This document shows, in pieces, positions 53,557-63,567 of a stretch of DNA of 64,000 nt. How positions within the stretch are numbered: position 1 is the first letter of the stretch; each line of letters begins with the position of its first letter. The DNA lies in NCBI RefSeq assembly GCF_002871935.1, contig NZ_PNHQ01000006.1, positions 44,763 to 108,762 on the forward strand. The letters are read 5' to 3'. Made by a program: the position numbers and the translations under genes. This DNA comes from Aerococcus viridans. GTDB taxonomy: Bacteria; Bacillota; Bacilli; Lactobacillales; Aerococcaceae. The notes below the pieces were generated by a model, which was not told where the DNA came from, ran no database searches, and was given only the letters and a program-made list of their open reading frames with translations.

Positions 53557-54333
53557 TTAGTCTGTTATATCTAATGGTTTTCCATCATAAATAGCATCAT
53601 ATAAGTCTTGATAATTTACTAAGACGAATTCTCCTTCATTTAGGCATTCTGGTAATACCAATTGCCCGATTCGCTGTCTATGCAATTGTACGACTTCACA
53701 GTCAATAGCATGAAACATCCTTTTTACTTGATGGTATTTACCTTCTGATATCACAACTCTAGCAAAACTCTTACCTACCGTTTCATCAACTTGATCGATA
53801 TAAAGTTTTGCAGGCTTTGTTTTTTCGCCTTGACCAATATCTAGACCTTCTTCAAATTGTGTAATATTTGTATCTGTGAGTATGCCATCAACAAACACAG
53901 CATATTCCTTTTCCACATGTTTCTTAGGTGACATTAAAGCATGGTTGAATTGACCATCATTCGTAATTAAAAGAAGTCCCGTGGTATCTTTATCTAAACG
54001 ACCTACTGGAAATGGCTCATAAGTTAATACTAAATCTTCAGGTAGAAGGTCAATGACCGTTTCCCAACGAGTATCTTCAGTAGCTGAAATCACGCCATCT
54101 GGTTTATGCATCACAATATAAATATATGGTTCATAAGCGATTTCTTGCCCATCAACCTCAACACGATCCTCTGTAACATTCACCGATAAATTCGCTTTTT
54201 TTGCAACTTTACCATTCACAAGAATGGCTGATTTTTTAATTAGCGTTTTAACGTCACTTCTACTATAAGGGGTCATGCTAGATACAAACTTATCTAAACG
54301 TTGTGTGTTTTTGCCAGTTTTTTTATTTATCAT
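53557..54333 (-). CDS. 16S rRNA pseudouridine synthase, RsuA family
   Basis: 258 residues. An S4 domain (about 10-65: RLDKFVSSMTPYSRSDVKTLI) precedes a pseudouridine synthase core with the catalytic Asp in PVGRLDKDTTGLLLITNDG, then KYHQVKRMFHAI. Family RsuA/RluB/RluE. Probable target is 16S U516-equivalent, inferred only. The start overlaps the end of the flippase gene by eleven bases. Confidence 0.88.
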   Translation of the reverse strand: MINKKTGKNTQRLDKFVSSMTPYSRSDVKTLIKKSAILVNGKVAKKANLSVNVTEDRVEVDGQEIAYEPYIYIVMHKPDGVISATEDTRWETVIDLLPEDLVLTYEPFPVGRLDKDTTGLLLITNDGQFNHALMSPKKHVEKEYAVFVDGILTDTNITQFEEGLDIGQGEKTKPAKLYIDQVDETVGKSFARVVISEGKYHQVKRMFHAIDCEVVQLHRQRIGQLVLPECLNEGEFVLVNYQDLYDAIYDGKPLDITD

Positions 54334-56143
54334 AGCGGCCCATCCCTAATCTAGCACGAAGCATTTTCGCCTTGTCACCTAGTAAGGTATCTAAAAGTTT
54401 AAAGCGTAAACCACCTAATACATATACTGCTACACCAACACTAGCAACTATGACAATTTGTGCAAATTGGTGAACAAGCGAAATTTCAGGTGACAGAATC
54501 GTACGACGCAAGAATTGGTTAACAAGCCAAGTAGCAATACCCATTATTGCTGCTAATAAGGCGATTCCTTTAATTTGGTTAAAAACTTCTAAAATTGATA
54601 GATTGATCCGTACTTTTAATCGCCACAAGTAGAAGACAGCAATAGCAATAAAAGCGCATCCTGTTGCTAAAAGCGCGCCTGGCGTACCGAAAATAGCTAG
54701 TAGTGGCGCTTGTAATACTAGTTTTACAGTTACGCCAAGAACCATACCTAGAATAGCCTCTTTGAAAAAGGACATAGCTTGTAACATTGCCACTAACACT
54801 GAAAACAGTCCCATAGTAACAGCCACCATAGCAGCTAACTGTAGCAAGGAGGTACCTAACGGATCGTAGGTAAAGATAATCGCATACAATGGTTCCGCTA
54901 ATACTGCCATTCCAATAGCAGATGGAAACATCACCAATGAGAATAATTTTAAATTATGTCCAATTAGCCCTCTTGTTTCTGGGAAATCATGATTAGCATG
55001 TCTATCAACACGTCTTTGATGTTCTTTCTTATCTAGCTTATCTTCAATTGACCGTTTTTCCTCTGAATAGGTGGCTGAAATGACCGCAATAGAGGTTGAA
55101 CCAATCGCAACCGCTAAAGAAACAACAATGGTGACTAATTTATTGGCATTGGCACCAAAAATAGCATATTCATTAATCAATTGATCCGGTGATAATTCAG
55201 ATACTCGCTCCATAATAGGCATGAAAGTATTGGTATCAATTAAACGCGTTAATTCGATAGCTGAACCGGAAATAATAAAAGGAATCGCAATCATCACGAT
55301 TTCTAGTAATAAGCTTTTTGAAGATACATACTTTTCTTCTTTTACCGAATAAAGTGCTTCTTCCTCTCTATATCCCTTACGGTAGCGAATGAAGAAGTAA
55401 GCTAGCGTACCAAAAGCTGCTAAAGCGCCTATAAATGCAGCAAAGGTCGAGTGTGTAACAGCTTTAACCATGTCTCCGTTATTGATGACTCGAATAATAT
55501 ATACTGCACCTAACATGTACAATACACGTAAAATCTGCTCAGTAATCTGTGAAATTGCCGATGGTTTCATATCTTGGTGACCTTGGAAGTAACCACGAAT
55601 AACTGAAATAGTCGGTAAGACCACTAGTGCTGGTACTAATGATCGAATAACTAAGATAACGGAATTGAAATCGCGCGCTGGTGTAGATTGCGCTAATACA
55701 GGCGCAAAACTCCAAAGCAAGATTCCTCCAACTAGTCCGGTTACAGCCATCAAGGCCAGACCTGCCTTAAATAATCGGTTAGCTGTTTTATAATAGCCAC
55801 GAGCATTGTAATAGGCCATCTGCTTGGCAATTGAATCGGGTACCCCCGCAATTGTAATGGATAAGAATATTGCATAATAACTATAACCAATATTAAACAA
55901 TGAATTGGCTTCATTAGCGATATGCGGTTCTCCCATCCATCTATACCATGGCATAATATAAAGAACCCCTAAAATCCGCGATACCATAGAGGCAATCGTC
56001 ATCCAAGAGGCACCAGCATTCATTTTCTCCTGAGCGCTAGCACTTGGTTTTCTAGGTGGTAGATCTAGTGGATCCACTTCCTCAGGCTGAACTACTTGTT
56101 CTAGCTCATCAGTCCGATTTAAATTTGGATCTTCTATACCCAT
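54323..56143 (-). CDS. MurJ-like lipid II flippase (YtgP/MviN superfamily)
   Basis: 606 residues with about 14 membrane segments. A hydrophilic N-terminus (about 1-40) is followed by AGASWMTIASMVSRILGVLYIMPWYRWMG, typical of the YtgP/SpoVB branch, and a cytosolic insert near 355-375 (SEEKRSIEDKLDKKEHQRR). Members flip lipid II or undecaprenyl-linked oligosaccharides; MurJ function was shown for YtgP of Bacillus subtilis and Streptococcus pneumoniae. Function here is inferred. Coupled to rsuA. Confidence 0.85.
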   Translation of the reverse strand: MGIEDPNLNRTDELEQVVQPEEVDPLDLPPRKPSASAQEKMNAGASWMTIASMVSRILGVLYIMPWYRWMGEPHIANEANSLFNIGYSYYAIFLSITIAGVPDSIAKQMAYYNARGYYKTANRLFKAGLALMAVTGLVGGILLWSFAPVLAQSTPARDFNSVILVIRSLVPALVVLPTISVIRGYFQGHQDMKPSAISQITEQILRVLYMLGAVYIIRVINNGDMVKAVTHSTFAAFIGALAAFGTLAYFFIRYRKGYREEEALYSVKEEKYVSSKSLLLEIVMIAIPFIISGSAIELTRLIDTNTFMPIMERVSELSPDQLINEYAIFGANANKLVTIVVSLAVAIGSTSIAVISATYSEEKRSIEDKLDKKEHQRRVDRHANHDFPETRGLIGHNLKLFSLVMFPSAIGMAVLAEPLYAIIFTYDPLGTSLLQLAAMVAVTMGLFSVLVAMLQAMSFFKEAILGMVLGVTVKLVLQAPLLAIFGTPGALLATGCAFIAIAVFYLWRLKVRINLSILEVFNQIKGIALLAAIMGIATWLVNQFLRRTILSPEISLVHQFAQIVIVASVGVAVYVLGGLRFKLLDTLLGDKAKMLRARLGMGRYDK

Positions 56144-56444
56144 ATTTCTTTGCTCCTTACAAATTTTTATTTATTTATCTTTGAAAAACACTTAGCTTTC
56201 ATTTTATATAATACACGCCGCTATTTCAATCAAGATAGGATTAAAAAGACTTTAAGTTTTCAAGCTAATCTGCATTCGCAAAATGATTATAACAGAAAAG
56301 TAAGGGATTAAATGTTCAATATAACCAGGAGGCTAGCATAGATTTATCCTTATTTTTTAGAACTAATTCAGTATGCTATTGAGAATAAATTTACTTTTTC
56401 ATATTACACCTAGGCATTTGAAAAGCGATTAAATCCCAAATAAA

Positions 56445-56480
56445 AACTGGCAGTCATGTAGTTTTACACAACTGCCAGTT
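56445..56480 (-). terminator. Terminator of the pyridoxine kinase gene
   Basis: AACTGGCAG (56445-56453) pairs exactly with CTGCCAGTT (56472-56480), followed on the minus strand by TTTTATTTGGG. The remaining part of 56144-56444 shows no feature I can name beyond the flippase promoter region. Confidence 0.85.
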
Positions 56481-56497
56481 GATCATTTGTCTGAATA

Positions 56498-57361
56498 TTA
56501 ATTTTGATTGTCTTTTAATTTAGAAACAAAGTTGGATAAATCACCTAAGAATAACTCAAATTGTAAACCATTCATCATAACATCTGGATCGTCTAATGAT
56601 TTTTCGATAATTTTTGGAATGTAGTCCACCGCTAATTGGCTAGCCACTTTAACAGAAGCACCATTTGCTAATGCCCCAACAAAGATTGAACCGAAGATAT
56701 CCCCAGTACCGTGGAATTTACCACCGATAAATGGTCCAGTCGCTAAACCTTGTTCACCAGTCTCTACGTCTAAGTAGTAAGCACCAGTTTGGCTTTCGCC
56801 GTCATATCCTGCACCAGTTAACACAACTGAAGCATTTGTTTGTTTACGAACTAATGTTAAGAATTCGTCAATTTTTTCTTGTGGCCAGATACCTTCAGTG
56901 TACTCCACACCATACAAGAAGCTCGCTTCTGTTTGGTTAGGCATAATCACATCTGCCATCGCACATAAATTCAACATTTCTTTAGCATATTCTTCGTCAA
57001 AACCATAATAGAAACTACCATTGTCAGCCATAACAGGATCTAAATAGAATTTTGCATCATCTTTTAATAATTTTGGCAATTCTTTCTCTAGAAACTTGAT
57101 TTGGCGAACACTACCTAAATAGCCAACGTACGCTGCATCAAATTTTAAGCCAAATGAGTGCCAATGATCCACAATTTTTTCCATTTCATCAGTTAAGTCA
57201 AGAAATGTAAATCCTTCAAATCCTGGCCCTGTATGTGTGGAAAGCAAGGCTGTTGGTAAAATAGTTCCTTGTAGTTGCATACTGGATAGAATTGGTAATG
57301 CTACTGTTGTAGAACATTTACCGAAGCTAGAAGCATCGTGGATAATTAAAATGTTTTTCAT
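56498..57361 (-). CDS. Pyridoxal/pyridoxamine kinase (PdxK/PdxY-like)
   Basis: 287 residues, ribokinase fold. IIHDASSFGKCSTTVALPIL at the N-terminus, LSTHTGPGFEGFTFLDLT, YLDPVMADNGSFYYGFDEEYAKEM and VIMPNQTEASFL with the C-terminal GKFHGTGDIFGSIFVGAL anion-hole and catalytic Asp motif. Phosphorylates vitamin B6 vitamers. Single gene; GAGGAG upstream. Confidence 0.88.
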   Translation of the reverse strand: MKNILIIHDASSFGKCSTTVALPILSSMQLQGTILPTALLSTHTGPGFEGFTFLDLTDEMEKIVDHWHSFGLKFDAAYVGYLGSVRQIKFLEKELPKLLKDDAKFYLDPVMADNGSFYYGFDEEYAKEMLNLCAMADVIMPNQTEASFLYGVEYTEGIWPQEKIDEFLTLVRKQTNASVVLTGAGYDGESQTGAYYLDVETGEQGLATGPFIGGKFHGTGDIFGSIFVGALANGASVKVASQLAVDYIPKIIEKSLDDPDVMMNGLQFELFLGDLSNFVSKLKDNQN

Positions 57362-57424
57362 GTAAACGCCATCTCCTCTTATTAAAAACTAATCATATTA
57401 TACACAAGACAAATATGATATCCA

Positions 57425-59839
57425 CTAATTTGCGACAATATTCACTAGTTTATTCGGTACTACGATTTCTTTACGGATTGTTTTACCTGCAATCGCTTCT
57501 TGCACTTTCTCATTTGCATGTGCAATTTCTAATAATACTTCTTTTGCACTATTATTAGCAACTTGTAATTTAGCCTTGATTTTACCATTAACTTGTACAA
57601 CGATTTCAATTTCATCATCAACAATCATTTCTGGATCAAATGTTGGCCACGGTACGTATGAAATTCCAGGTTCATTCCCTACAATTACCCACATTTCTTC
57701 TGCCAAATGCGGTGCAATTGGCGCAAGTAATTGAATAAAACCTTTTACATACTCATAGTATAGGTTTTCAGCTTTATTCGCTTCATTCACAAATACCATC
57801 ATTTGAGAAATTGCTGTATTGAAATGCAAGTTTTCAAAGTCTTCGGTAACTTTTTGAACTGTTTGGTGATAAACCTTGTCTAATTCTCCAGTATTTAATG
57901 TTGTAATACGGTCACGCATTTTGCCATTCTCATCCACTAATAAACGCCATACACGTTCCAGGAAGCGACGAGAACCTTCAAGGCCATTTTCCGACCAAGC
58001 AATAGACGCATCTAAAGGCCCCATAAACATTTCGTATAAACGTAAGGTATCTGCACCATATTGGTTAACGACATCGTCAGGATTCACAACATTTCCTTTA
58101 GATTTAGACATCTTTTCATTACCTTCACCAAGAATCATTCCTTGGTTATATAATTTTTGGAATGGCTCTTCATTTGGTACCACACCTAAGTCATATAAGA
58201 ACATATTCCAGAAGCGTGCGTATAATAAATGTAGCACTGCATGCTCTGCCCCACCAATATACAAGTCTACGTTATACCAGTAATCTAAAGCTTCTTTTGA
58301 AGCAAATTCATTGGTATTTTTTGGATCAATATAGCGTAAGAAGTACCACGATGAACCTGCCCATTGTGGCATGGTATTTGTTTCACGACGACCTCTCATA
58401 CCTGTTTCTGGATCAGTAACATATAGCCAGTCTTCAATATTGGCTAATGGCGATTCACCTGTCCCTGAAGGTTTAATATTATCTGCTTTTGGTAAACGAA
58501 CTGGGAGGTCTTCCTCTGGTACAGCAGTAGTTGTGCCGTCTTCCCAATGAATGATTGGAATAGGTTCACCCCAATAACGTTGACGAGAGAATACCCAATC
58601 ACGTAAACGGTAAGTGGTTTGGCGTTCACCGCGTCCAGATGCGGTTAAGATTTCAATTGCTTTTTCAGTAGCTTCTGCTGTTTCTAAACCATTTAATTCA
58701 CCTGAATTAATATGTGGTCCATCTCCTGTGTAAACTTCAACTGAGACGTCACCACCCTCAATAACTGGAACGATTGGCAAGTCAAATTGTTTAGCGAATT
58801 CATAGTCACGACTATCATGGGCTGGTACAGCCATAACAGCACCAGTACCGTATGAAGCTAAAACATAGTCTGCAACCCAGATTGGGAATGGTTCACCAGT
58901 TAGTGGATGAATACCATATGCACCAGTAAATACCCCTGTTTTTTCTTTAGCTAAATCTGTACGATCTAAGTCAGATTTCATTGAAGCAGCCTGTAAATAT
59001 GCTTCAACTTCTTCACGTTGTTCTTCTGTAACAATTTGACGAACTAATTCATGTTCAGGCGCTAAAACAGCAAAAGTTAAGCCATAAATCGTATCTGGGC
59101 GAGTTGTAAAAGCATCAAAGGTTAAATCGTGATCTTGGATGTCAAAAGTTAATTGCGCCCCTTCTGATTTACCAATCCAGTTACGTTGCATTTCAACAAC
59201 TGAATGTGGCCAGTCAACGTTATCTAACCCTTCTAGTAAGCGGTCAGCATATGCTGTAATGCGCAATACCCATTGTTTCATTGGTTTACGAACAACTGGA
59301 TAGCCACCACGTTCAGATCTTCCATCGATGACTTCTTCGTTAGCTAATACAGTACCTAATTCTTCACACCAGTTAACTAAGATTTCATCTTCATAGGCCA
59401 AACCTTTTTCATATAATTTGGTGAAGATCCATTGGGTCCATTTATAAAATTTAGGATCAGTTGTATTAATTTCACGATCCCAGTCATATGAAAAACCTAA
59501 TGATTTAATTTGACGTTTGAATGTTGCAATATTTTTAGCTGTAAAATCAACTGGGTCATTTCCTGTATCTAGTGCATATTGCTCAGCTGGTAAACCAAAC
59601 GCATCCCATCCCATTGGGTGTAAAACGTTATAACCTTGAGCACGTTTGTAACGGGAAATGATATCTGTTGCTGTATATCCTTCTGGGTGCCCTACGTGTA
59701 ATCCTGCCCCTGATGGGTATGGGAACATATCTAAGGCGTAATACTTAGGCTTTGAATAGTCCTCTAAAGTCTTAAACTCTTTATTCTCATCCCAATACTT
59801 TTGCCATTTTTTTTCAATTACTTTATGATTAAAAGCCAT
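57425..59839 (-). CDS. leuS: Leucyl-tRNA synthetase
   Basis: 804 residues, full-length class I enzyme. HIGH-type [12 protein letters not shown] is near 45-55, the CP1 editing domain (about 220-420) includes [14 protein letters not shown] is in [13 protein letters not shown] near 575, and the anticodon-binding and C-terminal domains follow. RBS AAAGGAG. Under T-box control. Confidence 0.95.
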   Translation of the reverse strand: MAFNHKVIEKKWQKYWDENKEFKTLEDYSKPKYYALDMFPYPSGAGLHVGHPEGYTATDIISRYKRAQGYNVLHPMGWDAFGLPAEQYALDTGNDPVDFTAKNIATFKRQIKSLGFSYDWDREINTTDPKFYKWTQWIFTKLYEKGLAYEDEILVNWCEELGTVLANEEVIDGRSERGGYPVVRKPMKQWVLRITAYADRLLEGLDNVDWPHSVVEMQRNWIGKSEGAQLTFDIQDHDLTFDAFTTRPDTIYGLTFAVLAPEHELVRQIVTEEQREEVEAYLQAASMKSDLDRTDLAKEKTGVFTGAYGIHPLTGEPFPIWVADYVLASYGTGAVMAVPAHDSRDYEFAKQFDLPIVPVIEGGDVSVEVYTGDGPHINSGELNGLETAEATEKAIEILTASGRGERQTTYRLRDWVFSRQRYWGEPIPIIHWEDGTTTAVPEEDLPVRLPKADNIKPSGTGESPLANIEDWLYVTDPETGMRGRRETNTMPQWAGSSWYFLRYIDPKNTNEFASKEALDYWYNVDLYIGGAEHAVLHLLYARFWNMFLYDLGVVPNEEPFQKLYNQGMILGEGNEKMSKSKGNVVNPDDVVNQYGADTLRLYEMFMGPLDASIAWSENGLEGSRRFLERVWRLLVDENGKMRDRITTLNTGELDKVYHQTVQKVTEDFENLHFNTAISQMMVFVNEANKAENLYYEYVKGFIQLLAPIAPHLAEEMWVIVGNEPGISYVPWPTFDPEMIVDDEIEIVVQVNGKIKAKLQVANNSAKEVLLEIAHANEKVQEAIAGKTIRKEIVVPNKLVNIVAN

Positions 59840-59869
59840 TGTCTTTTGTCTCTCCTTTTATATAAAAAT

Positions 59870-60115
59870 ATAAAAAAGTCCTATATACGTCAAAAAAACG
59901 TATATAGGACGAATGTATTTCGTGGTACCACCTATGATTTGTACTCTTCATACCGATAACGTTGGCGCGACGTGGTAACTGATGTTATCATCGTTACCAA
60001 CTTATCATTCAGTCTAATTCACAAGCGATTCAAATATACTCTCACCTACCGTATACTCGCTTAATTGAACGCTACTTGTTACTACCTCTGAAAAAGTTCA
60101 AATATTGCCCTTATT
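59870..60115 (-). ncRNA. T-box leader of leuS
   Basis: On the minus strand AGGTGGTACCACG (59921-59933) is followed by a terminator with arms GTCCTATATACGT and its exact complement (59878-59890, 59898-59910) and a T run. Upstream, AGAGGTAGTAACAAGTAGCG (near 60095-60070) fits the start of stem I. CTT in GAATCGCTTGTGAA (near 60025) is a plausible leucine specifier. The 5' end is approximate. Confidence 0.88.
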
Positions 60116-60154
60116 CTAGCACTTTCACCTAGTAAAAGCAAACTGACTAACCCA

Positions 60155-61072
60155 TTATCCACCCTGTTTTAATTCACTTTTTTGAGCAAGCAATTGTGCT
60201 TTCACCGTATCGAAAACTACTTGAACTGGCATTTCTTTATGGGCAAATAATTGATAGTTTAATTTTGCTTGATAAACTAACATATCTAAGCCACCTATCA
60301 CTACACAATCCCTCGCCTTAGCTTGTTGCATAAATCGCGTTTCCATTGGCTCATAAATCACATCCATTACAACAGTACCAGCTTGTAGCCAATGCTCATC
60401 CGCTAATATGGATTGCCCTTGACTCGCTGCCATTCCTAGACTGGTTGATTGAATCACAATTTCTGCATTTCTTACCGCAGTCGCCACTTGATCTTGTTCA
60501 GAAAGGTCAATTAGCTTCAAATCGATGGTAGGGTAATCCGCTCTTAACGCTTTACATACTTGTATTAGTAAATCTTTATCTTGAATATTTCGTGCTACTA
60601 CTGAAATATCTGTCATGCCCTCTATCACTGCTTGTGCGATGATAATACGCGATGTTGCGCCTGACCCATACACCACTAACCGCTTGCCAGCTAGGTCAAC
60701 GCCTCTATTTTTCACAGCCAGCCACAATCCAGCACCATCAGTATTGTAGCCTACCCACTGGCCATTCTTATCTCGTGTAATCATATTTACCGCATTAACA
60801 TATTGACTAGCAGCATCTAAACGATCAACCGTCTGCATAGCCGCAAATTTCCCAGGCATTGTAATATTAATGCCTTGAACGTCTAATGCTTTTAAATGTT
60901 CAATTCTTTCGATGGTTTCTGCTTCACCAGTTTCAAAAGCAATGTAAACCATATTCACATCTTGCGCTTTAAATGAAGTGTTATAGATAATAGGTGATAG
61001 CGAGTGACCTAATGGTTGACCTATCACTGCTGCAAATTTCGTTGTTCCATTAATATCTGTAATTGAATCCAC
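60155..61072 (-). CDS. aroE: Shikimate dehydrogenase
   Basis: 305 residues. VIGQPLGHSLSPIIYNTSF holds the shikimate-binding serines, NITMPGKF the catalytic Lys and GYNTDGAGL the Asp; VVYGSGATSRIIIAQAV is the dinucleotide loop, with a Ser replacing the common Gly. NADPH-dependent. The start is GTG 61070-61072, eight bases after GGAGG; three bases separate it from aroB. Last gene of the attenuator-controlled operon. Confidence 0.9.
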   Translation of the reverse strand: MDSITDINGTTKFAAVIGQPLGHSLSPIIYNTSFKAQDVNMVYIAFETGEAETIERIEHLKALDVQGINITMPGKFAAMQTVDRLDAASQYVNAVNMITRDKNGQWVGYNTDGAGLWLAVKNRGVDLAGKRLVVYGSGATSRIIIAQAVIEGMTDISVVARNIQDKDLLIQVCKALRADYPTIDLKLIDLSEQDQVATAVRNAEIVIQSTSLGMAASQGQSILADEHWLQAGTVVMDVIYEPMETRFMQQAKARDCVVIGGLDMLVYQAKLNYQLFAHKEMPVQVVFDTVKAQLLAQKSELKQGG

Positions 61073-61075
61073 GCA

Positions 61076-62215
61076 CTAGGCCTCCGCTCCTATAATTGTT
61101 ATTGGTAGTTGATCGGTTTTTAAATCAGTAAAAAATTTTTCTAACCAATTAGCGTATTGATCAAAGGTGATTGTCTTTAATTCACATTTTCCAAATGACT
61201 CTGGGAAAATTTCAGTTATTTCGCCACCTCGACGCTTTTTATCATTCGTCATAGCATCTAGAAGATCCGCAAACGTATATGCTTTTGCCAGGTAAACTTG
61301 GTCTAGTAAATGATATTGATTAAGTAATTGGTTGAAACGTTCAGCCAAGATTAAATCGGTTAATCCTTCTTTTTCAGCCATTAATTGGGTCAAGATCATA
61401 CCCGTTGCAACGCCTCTACCGTGAGAAACTTTATAGTGAGAGACTTGTTCAATAGCATGACCAATTGTATGACCAAAATTAAGCAATTGTCGTAAACCTA
61501 AATCGTGTTCATCTTCTAAAACAACATTACGCTTAATTTCTACACATCGTTTTACAATATTGGCTAAATCATCACTTAAAGCAGTCAATGGTTGATCACG
61601 TGTCATTAAATCATTGAGTAATTCATCATCTAAGATCATGCCGTATTTAATTAATTCTGCACAGCCATCTTCGAAAATACTTTGTGATAAAGTATGGAAA
61701 GTTGTCAAATCACATAGAACTCGAGCAGGTTGGTAAAAAGCACCCACTAAATTTTTACCTTGAGGTAAATCGATTGCTGTCTTTCCACCTACAGAAGAAT
61801 CAATTGCTGAAAGTAAAGTTGTAGGCATTTGAATATATGGGATACCACGCAAATAAGTTGCTGCTGTAAAACCGACAAGATCACCAATTACACCACCACC
61901 TAATGCAATTAAAACGTCAGTACGTGAATAATTCAAGGTCGCTAATTGCTCTTGTAGGTAGATATAATTTGCTGAGGATTTCTGCTCTTCTCCAGCTGGT
62001 AAGGTAATCGTATGAACTGCTTTTGTAATTGGGCTAATCGCTTCTTGTAAACTACCTAAATAGCCAAATGAAGCCACGTTTTCATCAGTTATAATCATTA
62101 CCTTACGTTGTTGAATGAAGTCTTCAAGATGATGCCCCGCATTTTTTATCAAATCATTATCAATGATCACATCATATGGTTTGGCAACTGCTACATTTAC
62201 TTTTTCCAATTTCAT
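61076..62215 (-). CDS. aroB: 3-dehydroquinate synthase
   Basis: 379 residues. NAD-binding GGGVIGDLVGFTAATYLRGIPYIQ, the QMPTTLLSAIDSSVGGKTAIDLPQGKN block and the metal-binding FGHTIGHAIEQ are present. ATG 62213-62215 is one base from GAGGA; TTG at codon 3 has better spacing (seven bases) and may be the real start. Second gene of the aro operon. The C-terminus is slightly longer than usual (FTDLKTDQLPITIIGAEA). Confidence 0.93.
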   Translation of the reverse strand: MKLEKVNVAVAKPYDVIIDNDLIKNAGHHLEDFIQQRKVMIITDENVASFGYLGSLQEAISPITKAVHTITLPAGEEQKSSANYIYLQEQLATLNYSRTDVLIALGGGVIGDLVGFTAATYLRGIPYIQMPTTLLSAIDSSVGGKTAIDLPQGKNLVGAFYQPARVLCDLTTFHTLSQSIFEDGCAELIKYGMILDDELLNDLMTRDQPLTALSDDLANIVKRCVEIKRNVVLEDEHDLGLRQLLNFGHTIGHAIEQVSHYKVSHGRGVATGMILTQLMAEKEGLTDLILAERFNQLLNQYHLLDQVYLAKAYTFADLLDAMTNDKKRRGGEITEIFPESFGKCELKTITFDQYANWLEKFFTDLKTDQLPITIIGAEA

Positions 62216-62269
62216 TCCTCAATTCTTTTAAATACTATGATTGATAAGTGAATTACCCTTTTGAACGAT

Positions 62270-63139
62270 TTAATCTAAATCTGCTAAGAATGTATGAAGA
62301 GCTTGGACCTTCTTGGTTAATGCCTTGTACTCATCTAAGTATAACGATTGTCGGCCATCTGACCAAGCTTCATCTGGATTTTGATGAATTTCAATAATCA
62401 ATCCATCTGCTCCTGCAGCAACCGCAGCCATCGCCATCGATTCAACCCATTCACGTTTCCCTACGGCATGACTAGGGTCAACCACAATTGGCAAATGCGT
62501 TTTTGATCGTAAAACAGGAATCGCTGATAAATCTAATGTGTTACGTGTACTTGTTTCGTAAGTACGAATACCACGTTCACATAAGATAACATTAGGATTA
62601 CCGTGGGCCAAGATGTATTCGGCTGCCATAAGTAAGTCTTCAATGGATGCGGCCATGCCACGTTTTAATAAAACTGGTTTTCTAGTTTGACCAATTGCTT
62701 TTAATAGGTCAAAATTTTGCATATTACGCGCCCCTACTTGATACATATCAATACCATCAAATAAATCTACTTGATCAACTGCCATGACCTCGGTCACTAC
62801 TGGTAAATCATACTTTTTACCAACAGCTGATAACATATCTAACCCTTCTTGCCCTAACCCTTGGAATGAATATGGAGATGTCCGTGGCTTGAATGCCCCA
62901 CCACGCAACATGTTTGCACCTGCGTCTTTAACTGCTGAAGCGACTTCATCTAATTTTTCCAAACCTTCGATTGAACACGGACCACCGATCATCGCAAAAT
63001 GGCCATCACCAATTTGGATATTCCCTACTTGTACAACTGAAGGGGTCGATTTATAGGCCAAACTCGCTCTCTTGTATGGCTCCTGAATATTCGCTAAAAT
63101 GGTTTCTTCAGTTTCTGCTGTCATTACTTGTGTATTCAT
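62270..63139 (-). CDS. aroF: 3-deoxy-7-phosphoheptulonate synthase (DAHP synthase), type I beta
   Basis: 289 residues. MIGGPCSIEGLEKLDEVA, LRGGAFKPRTSPYSFQGLG, KRGMAASIEDLLMAAEYI, LCERGIRTYETSTRNTLDLSAIP and VDPSHAVGKREWVESMA are the conserved blocks for PEP and erythrose-4-phosphate. No chorismate mutase or ferredoxin-like regulatory domain is fused. As first enzyme of the shikimate pathway it is the expected point of control, matching the leader attenuator upstream. RBS AAGGAG. The symbol aroF is by family convention (also called aroG/aroA). Confidence 0.92.
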   Translation of the reverse strand: MNTQVMTAETEETILANIQEPYKRASLAYKSTPSVVQVGNIQIGDGHFAMIGGPCSIEGLEKLDEVASAVKDAGANMLRGGAFKPRTSPYSFQGLGQEGLDMLSAVGKKYDLPVVTEVMAVDQVDLFDGIDMYQVGARNMQNFDLLKAIGQTRKPVLLKRGMAASIEDLLMAAEYILAHGNPNVILCERGIRTYETSTRNTLDLSAIPVLRSKTHLPIVVDPSHAVGKREWVESMAMAAVAAGADGLIIEIHQNPDEAWSDGRQSLYLDEYKALTKKVQALHTFLADLD

Positions 63140-63204
63140 TTTTCTCTTCTCCTTTTATTCAAACACAGTAGCATTCTTAGTTATCCAAGGTTGGTATATA
63201 AGCA

Positions 63205-63261
63205 AGAAAAAAGTCCTTTACAACAAACCACCTTGGAGTGATTTTTGTTGTAAAGGACTTT
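63205..63261 (-). terminator. Attenuator (intrinsic terminator) of the aro operon leader
   Basis: A perfect 18-bp stem: AAAGTCCTTTACAACAAA (transcript 5' arm, 63261-63244) with its complement (63227-63210), then TTTTCTTGC. It stands 22 nt after the leader peptide stop and 71 bases before aroF. A competing segment in the leader peptide (63322-63336) can pair with the 5' arm. Confidence 0.9.
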
Positions 63262-63282
63262 CTCGTATAACTAACGTCTATG

Positions 63283-63408
63283 TTAATTATTTGAAGCACT
63301 AAAGCCATATCCTTTTTCTTGTACAACAAAATCACCTTTACCTAAACCGAAAAAGTAAAAGTAAAAGTTGAAAAAGTTATAGAATGCTGTAGTTGAAATG
63401 ATATTCAC
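63283..63408 (-). CDS. Phe/Tyr-rich leader peptide of the aro operon
   Basis: 41 codons starting at GTG 63406-63408 with GAGGAGG nine bases upstream. The product begins MNIISTTAFYNFFNFYFYFF; residues 9-20 contain seven Phe and three Tyr, and the whole has nine Phe and four Tyr. The stop (63283) is followed by the terminator. A ribosome stalled on these codons for lack of Phe/Tyr-tRNA would sit 5' of codons 25-29, which can form the antiterminator. The longer frame starts upstream of the promoter and is not credible. The peptide itself likely has no other role. Confidence 0.85.
   Translation of the reverse strand: MNIISTTAFYNFFNFYFYFFGLGKGDFVVQEKGYGFSASNN
63322..63336 (-). promoter_or_regulatory. 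Antiterminator-forming segment of the aro leader
   Basis: On the transcript GGUGAUUUUGUUGUA (codons 25-29 of the leader peptide) can pair with UACAACAAAAAUCAC, which is the terminator 5' arm and its loop. The helix has about 15 pairs with one bulged A and one G-U. The two structures exclude each other. Confidence 0.8.
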
Positions 63409-63442
63409 GACTTTAGTCCTCCTCTCGCTATTTGTTAATGCA

Positions 63443-63471
63443 ACTTTAGCAATCTTTATGAAACTTGTCAA
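63443..63471 (-). promoter_or_regulatory. Sigma-A promoter of the aro leader and operon
   Basis: On the minus strand TTGACA (63471-63466), 17-nt spacer, TAAAGT (63448-63443). The expected start near 63436 lies about 12 bases before the leader ribosome site GAGGAGG. Confidence 0.8.
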
Positions 63472-63510
63472 CAAATTTCTAATTTAATTTTAATTATATG
63501 AATCATAAAA

Positions 63511-63552
63511 ACACCCTAGCTTGTAAAGGGGGAGCTCAACAAGCTAAGGTGT
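63511..63552 (-). terminator. Terminator of the LysM protein gene
   Basis: ACACCCTAGCTTGT (63511-63524) pairs with ACAAGCTAAGGTGT (63539-63552) with one mismatch. It is followed on the minus strand by TTTTTATG. It isolates the aro promoter from the upstream gene. Confidence 0.8.
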
Positions 63553-63567
63553 ATTGATTTGTTCGTA

